Positions 44,026 to 54,802 are shown, counted from the stretch's first letter. The stretch: 64,000 bases of DNA from Thiomicrorhabdus sp. zzn3 (GCF_029767755.1 NZ_JARUQS010000001.1:1054001-1118000); one strand, 5' to 3'. Numbers and translations: made by a program. Notes: a model not told the origin generated them from the letters alone.

Positions 44026-45669
44026 TCAAGCCGTGAGCATCTGTTTTACCAACTTCGGTGCCGAATTCAGCAGCTTTTGCGTATAGGGATGTTGCGGCCG
44101 TTGCATCACCTCATCCACACGCCCCTGTTCGACGATTTTGCCCTGTTGCATCACCGCGACCTGGTGGGCAATTCCCGGAATAATCGACAGGTCATGAGTG
44201 ATGAACAGATACGACATCTGATAGGTTTGCTGCAACTCTTCCAGCAGTGCCAACACCTGAGCACGGACCGAAACGTCCAAGGCACTGGTCGGTTCGTCAC
44301 AAATAATCAATTCCGGTTCCACCGCCAAGGCACGTGCAATGCCGATACGTTGGCGCTGGCCGCCGGAAAATTCGTGCGGATAGCGGTGTTTATGCTCCGC
44401 CGCAAGGCCAACCTGCTCCAACAGGGATTCAATGCGTTTTTCTTGCTCCGCTCTGTCTTGCGGACCAACCTTCAAACTCGTCATCCCCTCGCGGATAATG
44501 TCACAGACCGTCATCCGCGGATTCAAAGCGGAAAACGGATCCTGAAAAATCACCTGCACTTTTTTGCGCAATGGGCGCATATGACGTTCGTTCAGTTTGG
44601 TCAGATCGATCGATTCATCGCCGTTCTGCAATAAAGCAACCTGCCCGGCGGTGGCATCCACCAACTTCAAAATGGCTTGGCCGATCGTGCTTTTGCCGCT
44701 GCCCGATTCGCCTACCAACGCCAGGGTTTGTCCTTTAGGAATGCTTAAAGTCACACCGTCAACCGCTTTGACATAACCGACGGTACGCTGAAAAAGGCCT
44801 TTTTTAATCGGAAAATGCACTTTCAAATCCGCCACTTGTAACAGAGGGGCGTTGGGCTGTTCAAATTTGCGCGCCCCTTTAGGCACCGCATCGGCTAGAA
44901 GCTTTTGGGTATAGGGATGTTGCGGATGAGCAAAAAAGGCGTTTTTTTCGGCTTGCTCGACAATTTTACCGTGCTGCATCACCGCAATACGATCCGCCAT
45001 CTCATTCACCACACCCATATCATGCGTGATAAACAAAATGGACAGACCTCGCTTCGCCCTTAACTGCTTAAGCAGTTCCAATACCTGAGCCTGAATGGTC
45101 ACATCCAAGGCCGTCGTCGGTTCATCGGCAATCAACAGGTCCGGTTCGCAAGCCAGCGCCATGGCGATCATCACCCGTTGCTTCTGACCACCGGAAAGCT
45201 GGTGCGGATACCAGTCATAGCGACTTGTTGCTTCCGGAATGCCCACCTCTTCAAACAGCTCGACAACGCGATTACGCGCAGCCTTACGATCCAGGTTCAA
45301 GTGAACACGCAATACTTCAGCCACCTGCTCCCCCACCTTCATCACCGGATTCAGTGAGGTCATCGGTTCCTGAAAAATCATCGCCACCTGACGCCCTCTG
45401 ACCCTCTGCATCTCAAATTCCGGCAACGGAAACAATGCTCGGCCGTTAAGATGGATCTCCCCGCCACTCACCTGCAAAGCTTCCGGCAGCAAGCGCATAA
45501 TCGCCAGACTGGTCAAGGATTTGCCACTGCCAGACTCTCCCACCAGTGCAAAAATTTCACCGCCTTTAATTTCAAAATCAATGCCTTTGATCAGAGAGGT
45601 CTCCCCTACCTTAACCTGAAGGTTGCGAACCTCTAAAACGGTTTGCGATGTCTGCATCTTGGATTTCAT
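44026..45669 (-). CDS. yejF: Peptide ABC transporter, fused double ATP-binding protein (YejF-like)
   Basis: A 547-residue protein containing two complete ABC ATPase domains of the DppD/DppF type. Each has a Walker A ([22 protein letters not shown]) and a signature ([25 protein letters not shown]). The oligopeptide C-terminal motif [11 protein letters not shown] occurs after the first domain and [16 protein letters not shown] after the second. YejABEF in E. coli imports microcin C-like peptides. The start at 45669 is the first ATG; 45657 is an alternative. It is the last core gene of the transporter operon, 48 bases after yejE. Confidence 0.92.
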   Translation of the reverse strand: MKSKMQTSQTVLEVRNLQVKVGETSLIKGIDFEIKGGEIFALVGESGSGKSLTSLAIMRLLPEALQVSGGEIHLNGRALFPLPEFEMQRVRGRQVAMIFQEPMTSLNPVMKVGEQVAEVLRVHLNLDRKAARNRVVELFEEVGIPEATSRYDWYPHQLSGGQKQRVMIAMALACEPDLLIADEPTTALDVTIQAQVLELLKQLRAKRGLSILFITHDMGVVNEMADRIAVMQHGKIVEQAEKNAFFAHPQHPYTQKLLADAVPKGARKFEQPNAPLLQVADLKVHFPIKKGLFQRTVGYVKAVDGVTLSIPKGQTLALVGESGSGKSTIGQAILKLVDATAGQVALLQNGDESIDLTKLNERHMRPLRKKVQVIFQDPFSALNPRMTVCDIIREGMTSLKVGPQDRAEQEKRIESLLEQVGLAAEHKHRYPHEFSGGQRQRIGIARALAVEPELIICDEPTSALDVSVRAQVLALLEELQQTYQMSYLFITHDLSIIPGIAHQVAVMQQGKIVEQGRVDEVMQRPQHPYTQKLLNSAPKLVKQMLTA

Positions 45670-45717
45670 GATTCTGTTTTACCTTAAACGAAATTTTTAA
45701 CCACCAACCGAGGCCTT

Positions 45718-47061
45718 CTATTTATGACTTTTCGGATTCAGTACCCATTGCACCCGGTCGGAAAACAGGTTGGCCGCCAACACCAAAACAAACATAAACA
45801 GAAACGCCGCCAGCAGTGACCACCACACCATCGGTTCGCGCGCCATTTCTAATCGTGCCTGGTTGATCATATTCCCCCAGCTGTGCATCGTCGGATCCAC
45901 CCCGACGCCAACATACGACAGTACCGCTTCAGCCAGAACCAGACCGCTGAAATCAAGCACCACGGCAATCAATACAATATGCATCACATTAGGTAGAATG
46001 TGGCGGCCGATAATACGCATGCGGCTGACGCCGAACGCACGCGCTGAGGTGACGTACTCCACCTGACTGATCTTCAAGGTTTCCGCACGCAGCAGACGGC
46101 ACAAACCGGTCCAGCTGGTCATCCCTAAAATCAACACCAGGAACAGCAGACGCACGTCAGCACGCTCCTCAGTGGTCGCAAACCACTCAGGATGATTGCT
46201 CATCAACACCTGCATCATCAAAACGGCGGCTGCAATCAACAGCACGCCCGGAATTGAATTCAACGTGGTATAGAGGTACTGAATCACGTCATCCACCCAG
46301 CCTTTGAACAGGCCTGCCGAAATTCCCAGCAGCAAGGCCACCGGCAGCATCACCAGAGTGGTCAATACCCCAATCAGCACTCCGGTGCGGATACTTTTCA
46401 AAGATTCATACAGCACATCTCCGCCGACCTTGTCGGTTCCAAGTACATGATAGTGATGGCTGAGCCAGTAAAACCAGACAAGCACCCCCAGCACCAGCCA
46501 CACGGCAAAATAAGCAGTTTTCCAGGGCAAAACAGTTTCACCGCGCCACACCTGGCTCGCATAAGAGAATAGTGGCTGGCGATGATGCTTGGCTCGCCAG
46601 ATCAAGTGGCCAGCAACCAACACCGCTGTCATCGCGCTACTGGCCAGCCAGGACCATAAAGAGTGCAAAGCAATCGAGACCTCTCCATTGACATGCATCA
46701 ACGGCAGCTGCTGCATCACCACTTCGCCACTCTCCAACACCTGCATTGAGCGGTTGTACTCCACCAGTGCAAACGGTGCCGAATAGGTACGTTCCGCATT
46801 TTGCGCCAAGTGCACCAGTAACAGATCGAGCAGGCTATGCGTGCCACTTGCATCGTCTAAAATAAAGTGCAGTGAATCCAACAGTGCAATCAGCACATAA
46901 AACACCAAGACGATGGCGGACACCATCGCCACTTTGGAGGCGAACACCTGCACCCACTGCTTTTTGACCTGCGGGGATTGACTGATCACCCGGCCCCAGA
47001 TCGCCAAAGCGATCACCAGACCCCAAATCATGATATCCGTCCAGAGCCACGTTAAACTCAT
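45718..47061 (-). CDS. yejE: Peptide ABC transporter permease (YejE-like)
   Basis: A 447-residue inner-membrane permease. Several helices frame a large insertion around residues 90-140. The BPD permease domain lies in the C-terminal half with the EAA-type loop near ARAFGVSRMRIIGRHILPNV. The start overlaps the yejB stop (ATGA). It contains an AACAGGCCTG copy near base 46307. It forms the channel together with YejB. Confidence 0.9.
   Translation of the reverse strand: MSLTWLWTDIMIWGLVIALAIWGRVISQSPQVKKQWVQVFASKVAMVSAIVLVFYVLIALLDSLHFILDDASGTHSLLDLLLVHLAQNAERTYSAPFALVEYNRSMQVLESGEVVMQQLPLMHVNGEVSIALHSLWSWLASSAMTAVLVAGHLIWRAKHHRQPLFSYASQVWRGETVLPWKTAYFAVWLVLGVLVWFYWLSHHYHVLGTDKVGGDVLYESLKSIRTGVLIGVLTTLVMLPVALLLGISAGLFKGWVDDVIQYLYTTLNSIPGVLLIAAAVLMMQVLMSNHPEWFATTEERADVRLLFLVLILGMTSWTGLCRLLRAETLKISQVEYVTSARAFGVSRMRIIGRHILPNVMHIVLIAVVLDFSGLVLAEAVLSYVGVGVDPTMHSWGNMINQARLEMAREPMVWWSLLAAFLFMFVLVLAANLFSDRVQWVLNPKSHK
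46307..46316 (+). repeat. AACAGGCCTG motif copy inside yejE
   Basis: Exact 10-mer on the plus strand (antisense to yejE), continued as CCGAAA. Confidence 0.75.
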
Positions 47062-48041
47062 GCGTTCAACCTCACTCTCGGATCAAAATAGGTGTAGGAT
47101 AGATCGGTGAGAATCAGGCCGATGATGTACAGCACCGATCCCAGAAACACCATCGCTTTGACAATCGAAAAGTCCTGGGCGTTGATCGCATCGATGGTGT
47201 AGCTGCCCAGGCCGGGAATGCCGAAAAACGACTCCATGATCAGGCTGCCCATAAACAGCGTTGGAATCACCACAACCACCCCGGTTAAAATCGGCAACAG
47301 CCCGTTTTGCAAAACGTGGCCGAACAGCACTTTGATTTCCGACAGCCCTTTGGCGCGTGCAGTACGCACATAGTCCTTGTGAATCTCTTCCAAAAACAGG
47401 CTGCGATACCAGCGCATGCCGCTGCCTAAACCAGCAAAAACCCCGATCAGGATCGGCAGAATCAGAAATTTAAGCCCGTCCCAACCGCTCTCAAAACCGG
47501 AAATCGGCACCCAGTGCCAGACTTTACTGAACAACACCTGCCCGGCAATGATGTAAAACAGACCGGAAATTGACATAATGGCCACCGCCACCATCATGGT
47601 GACACTGTCGAGTACTGAACCGCGGAACAAGACAATCAGCAGCGCCAAGGCAATATTCGTAACCAGCCCGATGATGAACGTGGGCAAAGCCAGCGCCAGA
47701 CTCGGCCACATACGCTCATAAATATCCGCCGATATCTGCCGCCCGGAATCGGACTGACCAAAATCGAATACAAACAGCTTCAGCGACTGCTCAACAAACA
47801 AGGTCTCGGTCAAACTCGACAGGCCTGGTGATTCGGCATTGTAAAACAACGGCTTGTCATAACCGTGGTCCACTTTCCAGGCCTCAATCATCTCCGGCGT
47901 GGTCTGTTTGGCTCCCAGTTGCGCCCGCGCCATATCATCAGGTGTATTCACCATAAAAAACAAGGCAAACGTAATCAAATTCACTCCGATCAGAATCGGA
48001 ATCGCGAACAGCAAACGACGCACAATATAGGCAAACATCAA
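47058..48041 (-). CDS. yejB: Peptide ABC transporter permease (YejB-like)
   Basis: A 327-residue permease of the DppB/YejB family. The first helix is RRLLFAIPILIGVNLITFAL. The EAA loop is near RTARAKGLSEIKVLFGHVLQ, and the C-terminus ends SYTYFDPRVRLN as in the family. It overlaps yejA upstream and yejE downstream by four bases each, so all three are translationally coupled. Confidence 0.92.
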   Translation of the reverse strand: MMFAYIVRRLLFAIPILIGVNLITFALFFMVNTPDDMARAQLGAKQTTPEMIEAWKVDHGYDKPLFYNAESPGLSSLTETLFVEQSLKLFVFDFGQSDSGRQISADIYERMWPSLALALPTFIIGLVTNIALALLIVLFRGSVLDSVTMMVAVAIMSISGLFYIIAGQVLFSKVWHWVPISGFESGWDGLKFLILPILIGVFAGLGSGMRWYRSLFLEEIHKDYVRTARAKGLSEIKVLFGHVLQNGLLPILTGVVVVIPTLFMGSLIMESFFGIPGLGSYTIDAINAQDFSIVKAMVFLGSVLYIIGLILTDLSYTYFDPRVRLNA

Positions 48042-50305
48042 CGCTTCCCTCCGTCAGAATGCCTAACGGTTGCACTTTGACGATTGCGATAGGCACGCAG
48101 CAGAGGATAAATACTGCCCACCAATACCATAACAAACAGTGCCAGTGGCCAGACCACCGGCTGATTCCACTGTTTTTGCATTTCAAAACGGCTTTCAGGA
48201 TCAATCCGCTTGTATTTGAGCGTATTATTAGCCAAAGGGTTGGCCCACACATTGTGGTACCAGCCGTGATAAAGCGCCAATGATTTTGGATGGAACCCCC
48301 ACACCCATGGCGCATCCTGCTGAGCAATTTTGACCATTTGCTCGATCAGTTGCATCCGTTCTTCAGACGGCGGCATGGTTTTAATGCGCTCAAACAAGGC
48401 ATTGAATTCGGGATTATCATAGTTGGCACTGTTAATCCCAGCACCATTGGTGTGAATCGCCGCATTACCGCCATACAACAGGAACAAAAAGTTCTCCGGA
48501 TCCGGGTAATCTGCGTTCCATCCCCACATAAAAATCTGCGCCTTGGCGCCACGAACTTTATCCTGGAAGCGATTATAGTCGGTAGCCCGAATCACTAACT
48601 CGACACCCAACTTGGCAAACTGCTTACGGAACCAGTTCAGCATCGCTTTACTGTCCGGTCCGGTGGCCGGCGTATCAAAATAGAGGGTTAATGGCGTGCC
48701 GTCAGCATTGCGTCCATCTTTATATCCCGCTTCGGCCAACAAGCGTTTTGCCTCTTCCAGTGTCTTACGCTGCATTTGCCCATTGTGCCAGTCGTAAACA
48801 TAAGAATTCATGCCCGCATGTCCACTTTGATAACCGCTTACCCCCGGTGGAATCGGACCTTGCGCCGGAATACCTCGCCCATTAAGGAAAATCGAAATAT
48901 ACTCCTCATAGTTCAACGCAATGCTTAACGCCTGTCTCAGTTTCTGCTGTTTTGACGTATAACCACCGACCACCGGATCAGCCATATTAAAGCCGACATA
49001 CATAATCGTCGGCTGCACCATGCTCAAAAACTGAATCCCTTTTTCCTGCATCTCTGAAGTCAATTCCATAGCGCCTCCGACGGTCACGGAAACCGCCTGA
49101 TCAAAACTGTCGGAACTGACGCCGGAGGCGTCATAGTAGCCCTGCAGAAACTTATTCCATAACGGCACATTCTCTTTTTCCAGTGAATACACTACCTCTT
49201 TAATCAGTGGCAGACGTTTTCCAGCATCGTTCAGCAAGCTTGGATCCGCGCCTTCCGCCAAACCGTCTGTTGGATAAAAGTCCTCATGATAGTTGGGATT
49301 AGCGGCAAGACGCATGCGTTTGTTGGGATTATTTTCCACCAGCCAATAGGGGCCGGTGCCGACAGGGGCCGTATCCAAAGTAATGTTTTTTTCGATCAGG
49401 CCGGGTTGCTTGTAAAACTGCACCGCTTCCCAGGGGATCGGGGCAAAGAAATTCATGCTTAGCCAATATAAAAACTGCGGGTACTTGCCGTGAATACGAA
49501 TCACCAAATGATCGGGAGCAACAGCTTGAACACCACTAATGGAATAGCCTCGCAGATCAAAAAAGCGATTTTTGGCTGTCGCATCCTGCTTAATGCGGGC
49601 CTGATAATCCGCATTGACGGTTTCGGAATACTCATGCAAACCAACAATGTAGTGTGCCATCGAGTCCAAGATCGGTGAATGGTTGGCGCGCAACCCCATA
49701 CGCTTGATGGCATAAACATAGTCTTCAGCCTGTAGTTCACGCGTAGCGGTCTGCTCAAAATCAGTCAAAGAAGAAATTTCTTCCAGTTCTTCTGCTGTTA
49801 ACCCTAGGTACTTTAAAGAACCATCAGGATTTTTCACAAACGCCGGATGCGGTTGATAGCGGATATTAGGTTTAATGAACAAATGATACTCACTGTAAAC
49901 GACTTCGCCCTCTTCAGTGACTTCTTCACCTTGAGCGTCCAAATAGCGAATTTGCGGCATGGCTTTAAGAGTAAGAGGCTCCAGCGTATAAGGCTGTTTT
50001 AGATAGTGATACTGTAATGGCGGCTCATAGATCTGTCCTAAGATCGCCCACTCGTTTGAACTGTACGAAACCACCGGATCCAGATGTTTTGGAGGTTCGG
50101 AAAAGGAACTAAACAGGGTGGATGAACGAATCTGCTCAGTCGGATAAGGCTGATTCCACAACCCTCTCTCGCAGCCTGCAAGCAAAGTAGCAAAACAAGA
50201 GAACAGTACAACCGTTAAAAAACGCACCTGCCAGGAATGGGTAAAAACATGAACGGATTGGGTACGCCATGAAAAACGTGTCACACCAAACTCTGCTTTC
50301 GTCAC
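48038..50305 (-). CDS. yejA: Peptide-binding lipoprotein of the YejABEF-like importer, with C-terminal TM helix
   Basis: A 755-residue family 5 (SBP_bac_5) solute-binding protein. A long N-terminus leads to a signal with lipobox LLAGC (Cys near residue 45), so it is likely membrane-anchored. The binding core includes HLDPVVSYSSNEW and GTGPYWLVENNPNKRMRLAANPNY. The C-terminus has an additional hydrophobic helix (WPLALFVMVLVGSIYPLL) and a basic tail, unusual for this family. The frame starts with GTG (50305); a GTG at 50284 would give a shorter, more typical signal. It is the first gene of the operon. Confidence 0.88.
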   Translation of the reverse strand: MTKAEFGVTRFSWRTQSVHVFTHSWQVRFLTVVLFSCFATLLAGCERGLWNQPYPTEQIRSSTLFSSFSEPPKHLDPVVSYSSNEWAILGQIYEPPLQYHYLKQPYTLEPLTLKAMPQIRYLDAQGEEVTEEGEVVYSEYHLFIKPNIRYQPHPAFVKNPDGSLKYLGLTAEELEEISSLTDFEQTATRELQAEDYVYAIKRMGLRANHSPILDSMAHYIVGLHEYSETVNADYQARIKQDATAKNRFFDLRGYSISGVQAVAPDHLVIRIHGKYPQFLYWLSMNFFAPIPWEAVQFYKQPGLIEKNITLDTAPVGTGPYWLVENNPNKRMRLAANPNYHEDFYPTDGLAEGADPSLLNDAGKRLPLIKEVVYSLEKENVPLWNKFLQGYYDASGVSSDSFDQAVSVTVGGAMELTSEMQEKGIQFLSMVQPTIMYVGFNMADPVVGGYTSKQQKLRQALSIALNYEEYISIFLNGRGIPAQGPIPPGVSGYQSGHAGMNSYVYDWHNGQMQRKTLEEAKRLLAEAGYKDGRNADGTPLTLYFDTPATGPDSKAMLNWFRKQFAKLGVELVIRATDYNRFQDKVRGAKAQIFMWGWNADYPDPENFLFLLYGGNAAIHTNGAGINSANYDNPEFNALFERIKTMPPSEERMQLIEQMVKIAQQDAPWVWGFHPKSLALYHGWYHNVWANPLANNTLKYKRIDPESRFEMQKQWNQPVVWPLALFVMVLVGSIYPLLRAYRNRQSATVRHSDGGKR

Positions 50306-50433
50306 CCTCAGCTGCTCCAGTTCCCGTAATCTTTCAAATCAAGAACTGCCATTATAGCGAATAATTTCAATTTATTTAGCGTTATAATGCCCCTACAAAA
50401 ATCGAAAAACGTCATACAACAATGGAGAACAAA

Positions 50434-51213
50434 ATGGGATTTCTGAGTGGAAAAAGAGCTCTGATTATTGGGGTAGCCAACAATAAATCCATCGCCTACG
50501 GCATCGCCAAACAAATGCACGAACAAGGGGCTGAAATCGCCTTAACCTATCAAAACGAGAAGCTCAAAGGGCGTGTAGAAAAAATCGCCGAAGAACTAGG
50601 CTCCTCCATTGTGCTGCCACTGGATGTGGCCAAAGACGACGAAATTGAAACGGTATTTGCCGAACTGGGCAAAACCTGGACAGACGGTCTGGATATTTTG
50701 GTCCACTCGGTTGCCTTTGCCCCGCGTGAAGAACTGGAAGGTCGCATGATTGACGCCTCGACACGTGAAGGCTTCAAGATTGCCCACGACATTTCCGCTT
50801 ACAGCCTGACCGCATGCACCAAAGCCGCTTACGAAATGTTAAAAGCTCGCAACGGATCGGTTCTGACGGTTTCTTACTTGGGCGCGGAACGTGCCGTGCC
50901 AAATTACAACGTCATGGGGATCGCCAAAGCTTCTCTGGAAGCGACAGTACGTTACTTGGCAGCAGACCTCGGACAGGATGGTATTCGCGTTAACGCCGTC
51001 TCAGCCGGCCCAATCCGTACCCTGGCCGCTGCAGGTATTAAAGACTTCCGTACCATGCTGGACAAAGCGGCCGCCTCTACACCGTTACGCCGCAATGTCA
51101 CCATTGAAGAAGTTGGAAATACCTCAGCTTTCCTATGCTCGGATCTGGCTTCAGGAATTACCGGTGAAATCACTTACGTAGACGGTGGATACAACATTAC
51201 CGCTTCCAACTAA
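50434..51213 (+). CDS. fabI: Enoyl-[acyl-carrier-protein] reductase (NADH)
   Basis: Last reduction of each fatty-acid elongation cycle. The 259-residue product starts [20 protein letters not shown], has the NAD motif and the catalytic Tyr-X6-Lys in [10 protein letters not shown], and the SYLGAE stretch. Length matches E. coli FabI (262). ATG 50434 is chosen because GGAGA lies five bases before it; an ATG at 50422 overlaps that site. It is a single gene with a terminator close behind and is divergent from yejA. Confidence 0.96.
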   Translation: MGFLSGKRALIIGVANNKSIAYGIAKQMHEQGAEIALTYQNEKLKGRVEKIAEELGSSIVLPLDVAKDDEIETVFAELGKTWTDGLDILVHSVAFAPREELEGRMIDASTREGFKIAHDISAYSLTACTKAAYEMLKARNGSVLTVSYLGAERAVPNYNVMGIAKASLEATVRYLAADLGQDGIRVNAVSAGPIRTLAAAGIKDFRTMLDKAAASTPLRRNVTIEEVGNTSAFLCSDLASGITGEITYVDGGYNITASN

Positions 51214-51235
51214 GAGTGAGACGGCTTAATAATAA

Positions 51236-51264
51236 AAAAAACCGCACCAAGTGCGGTTTTTTTA
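51236..51264 (+). terminator. Terminator of fabI
   Basis: AAAAACCGCAC-CAA-GTGCGGTTTTTTT, a strong stem with a T tract 20 bases past the stop. Confidence 0.92.
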
Positions 51265-51279
51265 TATCGACTAAAAGTC

Positions 51280-51288
51280 AACAGGCCT
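51280..51288 (+). repeat. Near-copy of the AACAGGCCTG motif (9 of 10 bases)
   Basis: AACAGGCCT followed by A instead of G, in the convergent gap between fabI and the tRNA array. Confidence 0.6.
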
Positions 51289-51345
51289 ATTCAAGTGCAT
51301 AACTCAAGTACATAACAAAGGGGTTAGGCTTGTAGAACAGAAATA

Positions 51346-51379
51346 AAAAAGCCGCGAACGAAAACGTTAGCGGCTTTTT
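51346..51379 (-). terminator. Terminator of the Val/Asp tRNA array
   Basis: AAAAAGCCGC / GCGGCTTTTT around GAACGAAAACGTTA, with A and T runs on both sides. It lies 7 bases past the last tRNA-Asp on the minus strand. Confidence 0.85.
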
Positions 51380-51385
51380 AAATAA

Positions 51386-51462
51386 TGGCGGAGCGGACGG
51401 GATTCGAACCCGCGACCCCCTGCGTGACAGGCAGGTATTCTAACCAGCTGAACTACCGCTCC
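51386..51462 (-). tRNA. tRNA-Asp (anticodon GTC), copy 1
   Basis: 77 bases with encoded CCA. The acceptor GGAGCGG pairs with CCGCTCC and loop CTGTCAC gives anticodon GTC. It is identical to the copy at 51649-51725 and last in the array. Confidence 0.95.
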
Positions 51463-51470
51463 GAATTGTA

Positions 51471-51546
51471 TGGTGGGTGATACTGGGCTCGAACCAGTGA
51501 CCCTCGCCTTGTAAGGGCGATGCTCTCCCAACTGAGCTAATCACCC
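51471..51546 (-). tRNA. tRNA-Val (anticodon TAC), copy 1
   Basis: 76 bases with encoded CCA. The acceptor GGGTGAT pairs with ATCACCC and loop CTTACAA gives anticodon TAC. Eight bases separate it from the following tRNA-Asp. Confidence 0.95.
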
Positions 51547-51618
51547 AGGATAACAACCGGAATGTCTTACAGATTGCATCCGGTTTATCTATTGCAAACT
51601 CCTGATGATTTGCAATAA

Positions 51619-51643
51619 AAAAGGCAGTTATAAACTACCTTTT
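51619..51643 (-). other. Hairpin between the two tRNA-Val/Asp pairs
   Basis: AAAAGG-AGTT pairs with AACT-CCTTTT with one mismatch, and A/T runs flank it. It could be a partial terminator left from the duplication, or a processing signal. Confidence 0.4.
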
Positions 51644-51648
51644 AAATA

Positions 51649-51725
51649 TGGCGGAGCGGACGGGATTCGAACCCGCGACCCCCTGCGTGACAGGCAGGTA
51701 TTCTAACCAGCTGAACTACCGCTCC
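51649..51725 (-). tRNA. tRNA-Asp (anticodon GTC), copy 2
   Basis: 77 bases, same sequence as copy 1 including CCA. Only one base separates it from tRNA-Val copy 2 upstream. Confidence 0.95.
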
Positions 51726-51726
51726 G

Positions 51727-51802
51727 TGGTGGGTGATACTGGGCTCGAACCAGTGACCCTCGCCTTGTAAGGGCGATGCTCTCCCAACTGAGCTAATCAC
51801 CC
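51727..51802 (-). tRNA. tRNA-Val (anticodon TAC), copy 2
   Basis: 76 bases, same as copy 1. It is the first gene of the array, about 80 bases after a consensus promoter. Confidence 0.95.
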
Positions 51803-51885
51803 AATTAAACATCTGATTGCCTACTTGCAACCCGCGTGGTTAAGCCGTTTGGCGTGTCTCACGCTGCGTTCAATTGATGTGGCGT

Positions 51886-51913
51886 ATTATAGGGCGTTGG
51901 GAGAACTTGTCAA
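51886..51913 (-). promoter_or_regulatory. Consensus promoter of the Val/Asp tRNA array
   Basis: On the minus strand TTGACA (51908-51913) and TATAAT (51886-51891) are separated by 16 bases; both hexamers are perfect. A GC-rich stretch surrounds the start, as expected for growth-rate-controlled stable RNA promoters. Confidence 0.88.
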
Positions 51914-51951
51914 TTAAATTTGTCTGTTTTTTTACAAATTTTTGACGAATC

Positions 51952-52224
51952 TTAGTTCACAGCGTCTTTTAGGGCTTTACCTGCTGAGAACTTAGGTACT
52001 TTAGCCGCAGGAATCTGCATTTCAGCACCAGTTTGAGGGTTACGACCAGTACGTGCAGAACGCTCACCAACTTTGAAAGTACCAAAACCGATGATCGCTA
52101 CAGAATCACCTTTGCTTAGCGCACCAGTGATAGCTGATACAGTGGCATCCAATGCACGAGCGGCATCCGCTTTAGTTAGACCAGCTTCTTCTGCAATTGC
52201 ACTTACTAATTCAGTTTTATTCAT
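51952..52224 (-). CDS. hupB: DNA-binding protein HU
   Basis: Nucleoid protein that bends DNA non-specifically. The 90-residue product has [37 protein letters not shown] and the DNA arm [17 protein letters not shown]. It lies directly downstream of lon as in E. coli (clpP-clpX-lon-hupB). GGAGATAAC precedes the ATG. Confidence 0.97.
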   Translation of the reverse strand: MNKTELVSAIAEEAGLTKADAARALDATVSAITGALSKGDSVAIIGFGTFKVGERSARTGRNPQTGAEMQIPAAKVPKFSAGKALKDAVN

Positions 52225-52341
52225 TGTGTTATCTCCATGAGTACCATTTTTTTGTTTGATTCTAGCGCCAGTAAAGGGCTAGAACCATTTATAGCAATCC
52301 TTAGTTTGCAGTGTCAAGTAAAAATCAGGGAAATTACCAAG

Positions 52342-54759
52342 TTAATGGCGTTTAGAGCCCTTTTCTGTGGTTTTTACCTTATCCTGCGCCGATAAAGAGG
52401 CAATTTCACCGGTTTCTTTCAAAGGCACCGGTTGACTCTCCAAAGCGACCTCTAAAACCTCTTCCACCCATTTTACTGGACGAATATCCAACTGTTTTTT
52501 GATCTCATCAGGAACATCTGCGAGATCACGCACGTTCTCATGCGGAATCAAAACGGTTTTAATTCCACCACGCAAAGCGGCCAAAAGCTTCTCTTTTAAG
52601 CCACCAATGGGTAACACTTCACCACGTAATGTAATCTCGCCCGTCATCGCCACATCGGCACGCACCGGAATTTGCGTCAAAACAGAAGTAATTGCTGTAC
52701 AAATCGCAATCCCTGCACTCGGACCATCTTTTTTGATCGCCCCTTCCGGGAAGTGAAGATGGAGATCCAGGTTTTCATAGAAATCCGCTTGCAAACCTAA
52801 CTGAGCTGAACGGCTGCGAATCACACTCATCGCCGTATCTACCGATTCTTTCATCACGCTGCCTAACTGCCCGGTGCTTGAAAGCTTGCCTTTACCCGGC
52901 ATCGCTGTCGCTTCGATACGCAACAAGTCACCACCGACACGCGTCCACGCCAAACCGGCGACCTGACCGATTCGATTCATCTCATCCGCCAGACCGATGC
53001 GATAACGCGCTACCCCCAAGTACTCTTCCAAGTCAGCAGGAGTGACAACGATCTTGCCTTTAACCTCTTCTGTAACCAATTTTTTGACCGCTTTACGGCA
53101 AATTTTGGCCAACTCTCGTGCGAGAAGACGCACACCCGCTTCACGGGTATAGGTTTCGATGATCGCTTTCAGCGCATCCTCGCTAATTTCCAACTCATCT
53201 TTTTTAATCCCGTGATCTTTGCGCGCCCTTGGCAATAAGTGCTCACGTGCGATATTGAGTTTTTCCATCTCGGTATAACCGGAAAGATTGATCACCTCCA
53301 TGCGATCCAGCAACGCTTCCGGGATATCCATGGAATTGGACGTCGCAACAAACATCACGTCAGAAAGATCATAGTCTACTTCCAGGTAGTGATCATTGAA
53401 GGTGCTGTTTTGTTCTGGATCCAACACCTCAAGCAAGGCACTAGCCGGGTCACCACGCATGTCGCTAGACATCTTATCGATCTCATCCAACAGGAACAGC
53501 GGATTCTTGGTTCCGGCCGTACTCATTTTCTGAATGATCTTTCCGGGCAAGGCACCAATATAGGTTTTACGGTGTCCGCGAATCTCAGCCTCATCACGCA
53601 CCCCTCCTAATGACATACGCACGTACTTCCGATTGGTGGCTTCAGCAATCGAACGTGCCAGTGACGTTTTCCCCACACCAGGAGGCCCAACAAGACACAA
53701 AATAGGCCCTTTCAACTTGCGCACGCGTTTCTGCACGGCCAAATATTCAACAATACGCTCTTTAACCTTTTCCAAACCGTAGTGTTGACTGTCGAGAATC
53801 TGTTCAGCTTTATTCAGGTCATTCGAGACACGACTGCGCTTTTTCCAGGGAATCTGCAACAACCAGTCGAGATAATTACGTACCACAGTCGCCTCAGAAG
53901 ATTGCGCCGGCATCATTTTGAGTTTTTTCAACTCGGCATTCGCCTTCTCTTTCGCCTCTTGGCTTAACCCGACGTTTTCGATTTTTTCGGCGAGTTGATC
54001 AAATTCATTCAGCGCTTCTTCATCCCCACCAGCCAATTCAGTATGAATGGCTTTAATTTTCTCGTTCAAATAGTACTCGCGTTGCGTTTTATCCATCTGC
54101 TTTTTGATGCGCGTAGTAATGCGCTTTTCAGATTCCAGCAATTCACGCTCGGTTTCCACCACCGTCAACAAACGTTCCAAACGCTGATTGACTGCAGACA
54201 TTTCCAGCAACTCTTGCTTATCGCTGACCTTTAGATTAACGTTGGCAGACACAAGATCCACTAAACGATCTGCATTCTCTTCTTTCTTAACCGACGTCTG
54301 CACTTCAGACGGGACTTTCTTTTTCAATTCAGCGTATTTAGAGAAACTGTCTTTAAGAGCGCGAATCAGTACTGTCGTTTCACTCGGATTCTCCTCTTCA
54401 GAGACAAATTCACTGATATCCCCCATTAATACATTGGTTTCGTTATTCAGTGCCAACAATTGGAAACGTTGCACTCCTTCTACCAATACCTTAACGGTGC
54501 CATCCGGCAATTTAAGCAACTGCAGAATATTGGCCATAGTGCCCACTGAATAAAGATCTTCTAGCGTCGGGACATCCTGCTCCGCTTTCTTCTGCGTGAC
54601 CAAAAAGATCTGCTTATCGCCCTCCATCGCCTCATTCAGCGCCTGGATCGATTTTTCTCTACCGACAAACAGCGGCATAACATTGCCCGGAAAGACAACA
54701 ACATCTCTCAATGGCAATACTAAAACATTCATTTTCATTGTTACTTGGTCAAGTTCCAT
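52342..54759 (-). CDS. lon: ATP-dependent protease Lon
   Basis: Cytosolic AAA+ protease for damaged and regulatory proteins. The 805-residue product has the N-terminal LonN domain ([20 protein letters not shown]), Walker [14 protein letters not shown], Walker [11 protein letters not shown] and the Ser-Lys protease domain with the catalytic Ser in KKDGPSAG. The ATG at 54759 follows AAGGAA. A weak stem TTCTAGC / GCTAGAA lies in the gap to hupB. Confidence 0.97.
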   Translation of the reverse strand: MELDQVTMKMNVLVLPLRDVVVFPGNVMPLFVGREKSIQALNEAMEGDKQIFLVTQKKAEQDVPTLEDLYSVGTMANILQLLKLPDGTVKVLVEGVQRFQLLALNNETNVLMGDISEFVSEEENPSETTVLIRALKDSFSKYAELKKKVPSEVQTSVKKEENADRLVDLVSANVNLKVSDKQELLEMSAVNQRLERLLTVVETERELLESEKRITTRIKKQMDKTQREYYLNEKIKAIHTELAGGDEEALNEFDQLAEKIENVGLSQEAKEKANAELKKLKMMPAQSSEATVVRNYLDWLLQIPWKKRSRVSNDLNKAEQILDSQHYGLEKVKERIVEYLAVQKRVRKLKGPILCLVGPPGVGKTSLARSIAEATNRKYVRMSLGGVRDEAEIRGHRKTYIGALPGKIIQKMSTAGTKNPLFLLDEIDKMSSDMRGDPASALLEVLDPEQNSTFNDHYLEVDYDLSDVMFVATSNSMDIPEALLDRMEVINLSGYTEMEKLNIAREHLLPRARKDHGIKKDELEISEDALKAIIETYTREAGVRLLARELAKICRKAVKKLVTEEVKGKIVVTPADLEEYLGVARYRIGLADEMNRIGQVAGLAWTRVGGDLLRIEATAMPGKGKLSSTGQLGSVMKESVDTAMSVIRSRSAQLGLQADFYENLDLHLHFPEGAIKKDGPSAGIAICTAITSVLTQIPVRADVAMTGEITLRGEVLPIGGLKEKLLAALRGGIKTVLIPHENVRDLADVPDEIKKQLDIRPVKWVEEVLEVALESQPVPLKETGEIASLSAQDKVKTTEKGSKRH

Positions 54760-54802
54760 GTTATTCCTTCACTTAAGGGGCAAGAAGCCACTTTAACGCC
54801 TA

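Noticed and set aside
43879-44634. 251-codon open frame opposite yejF and the small membrane gene
   Set aside because: Runs antisense to the ABC signature region of yejF; translation is His/Arg/Gln-rich and unlike a protein.
44786-44800. AAAAAGGCCTTTTTT palindrome, considered as a motif variant
   Set aside because: It lies inside yejF codons and lacks the AAC and TG flanks; a chance A/T-rich palindrome.
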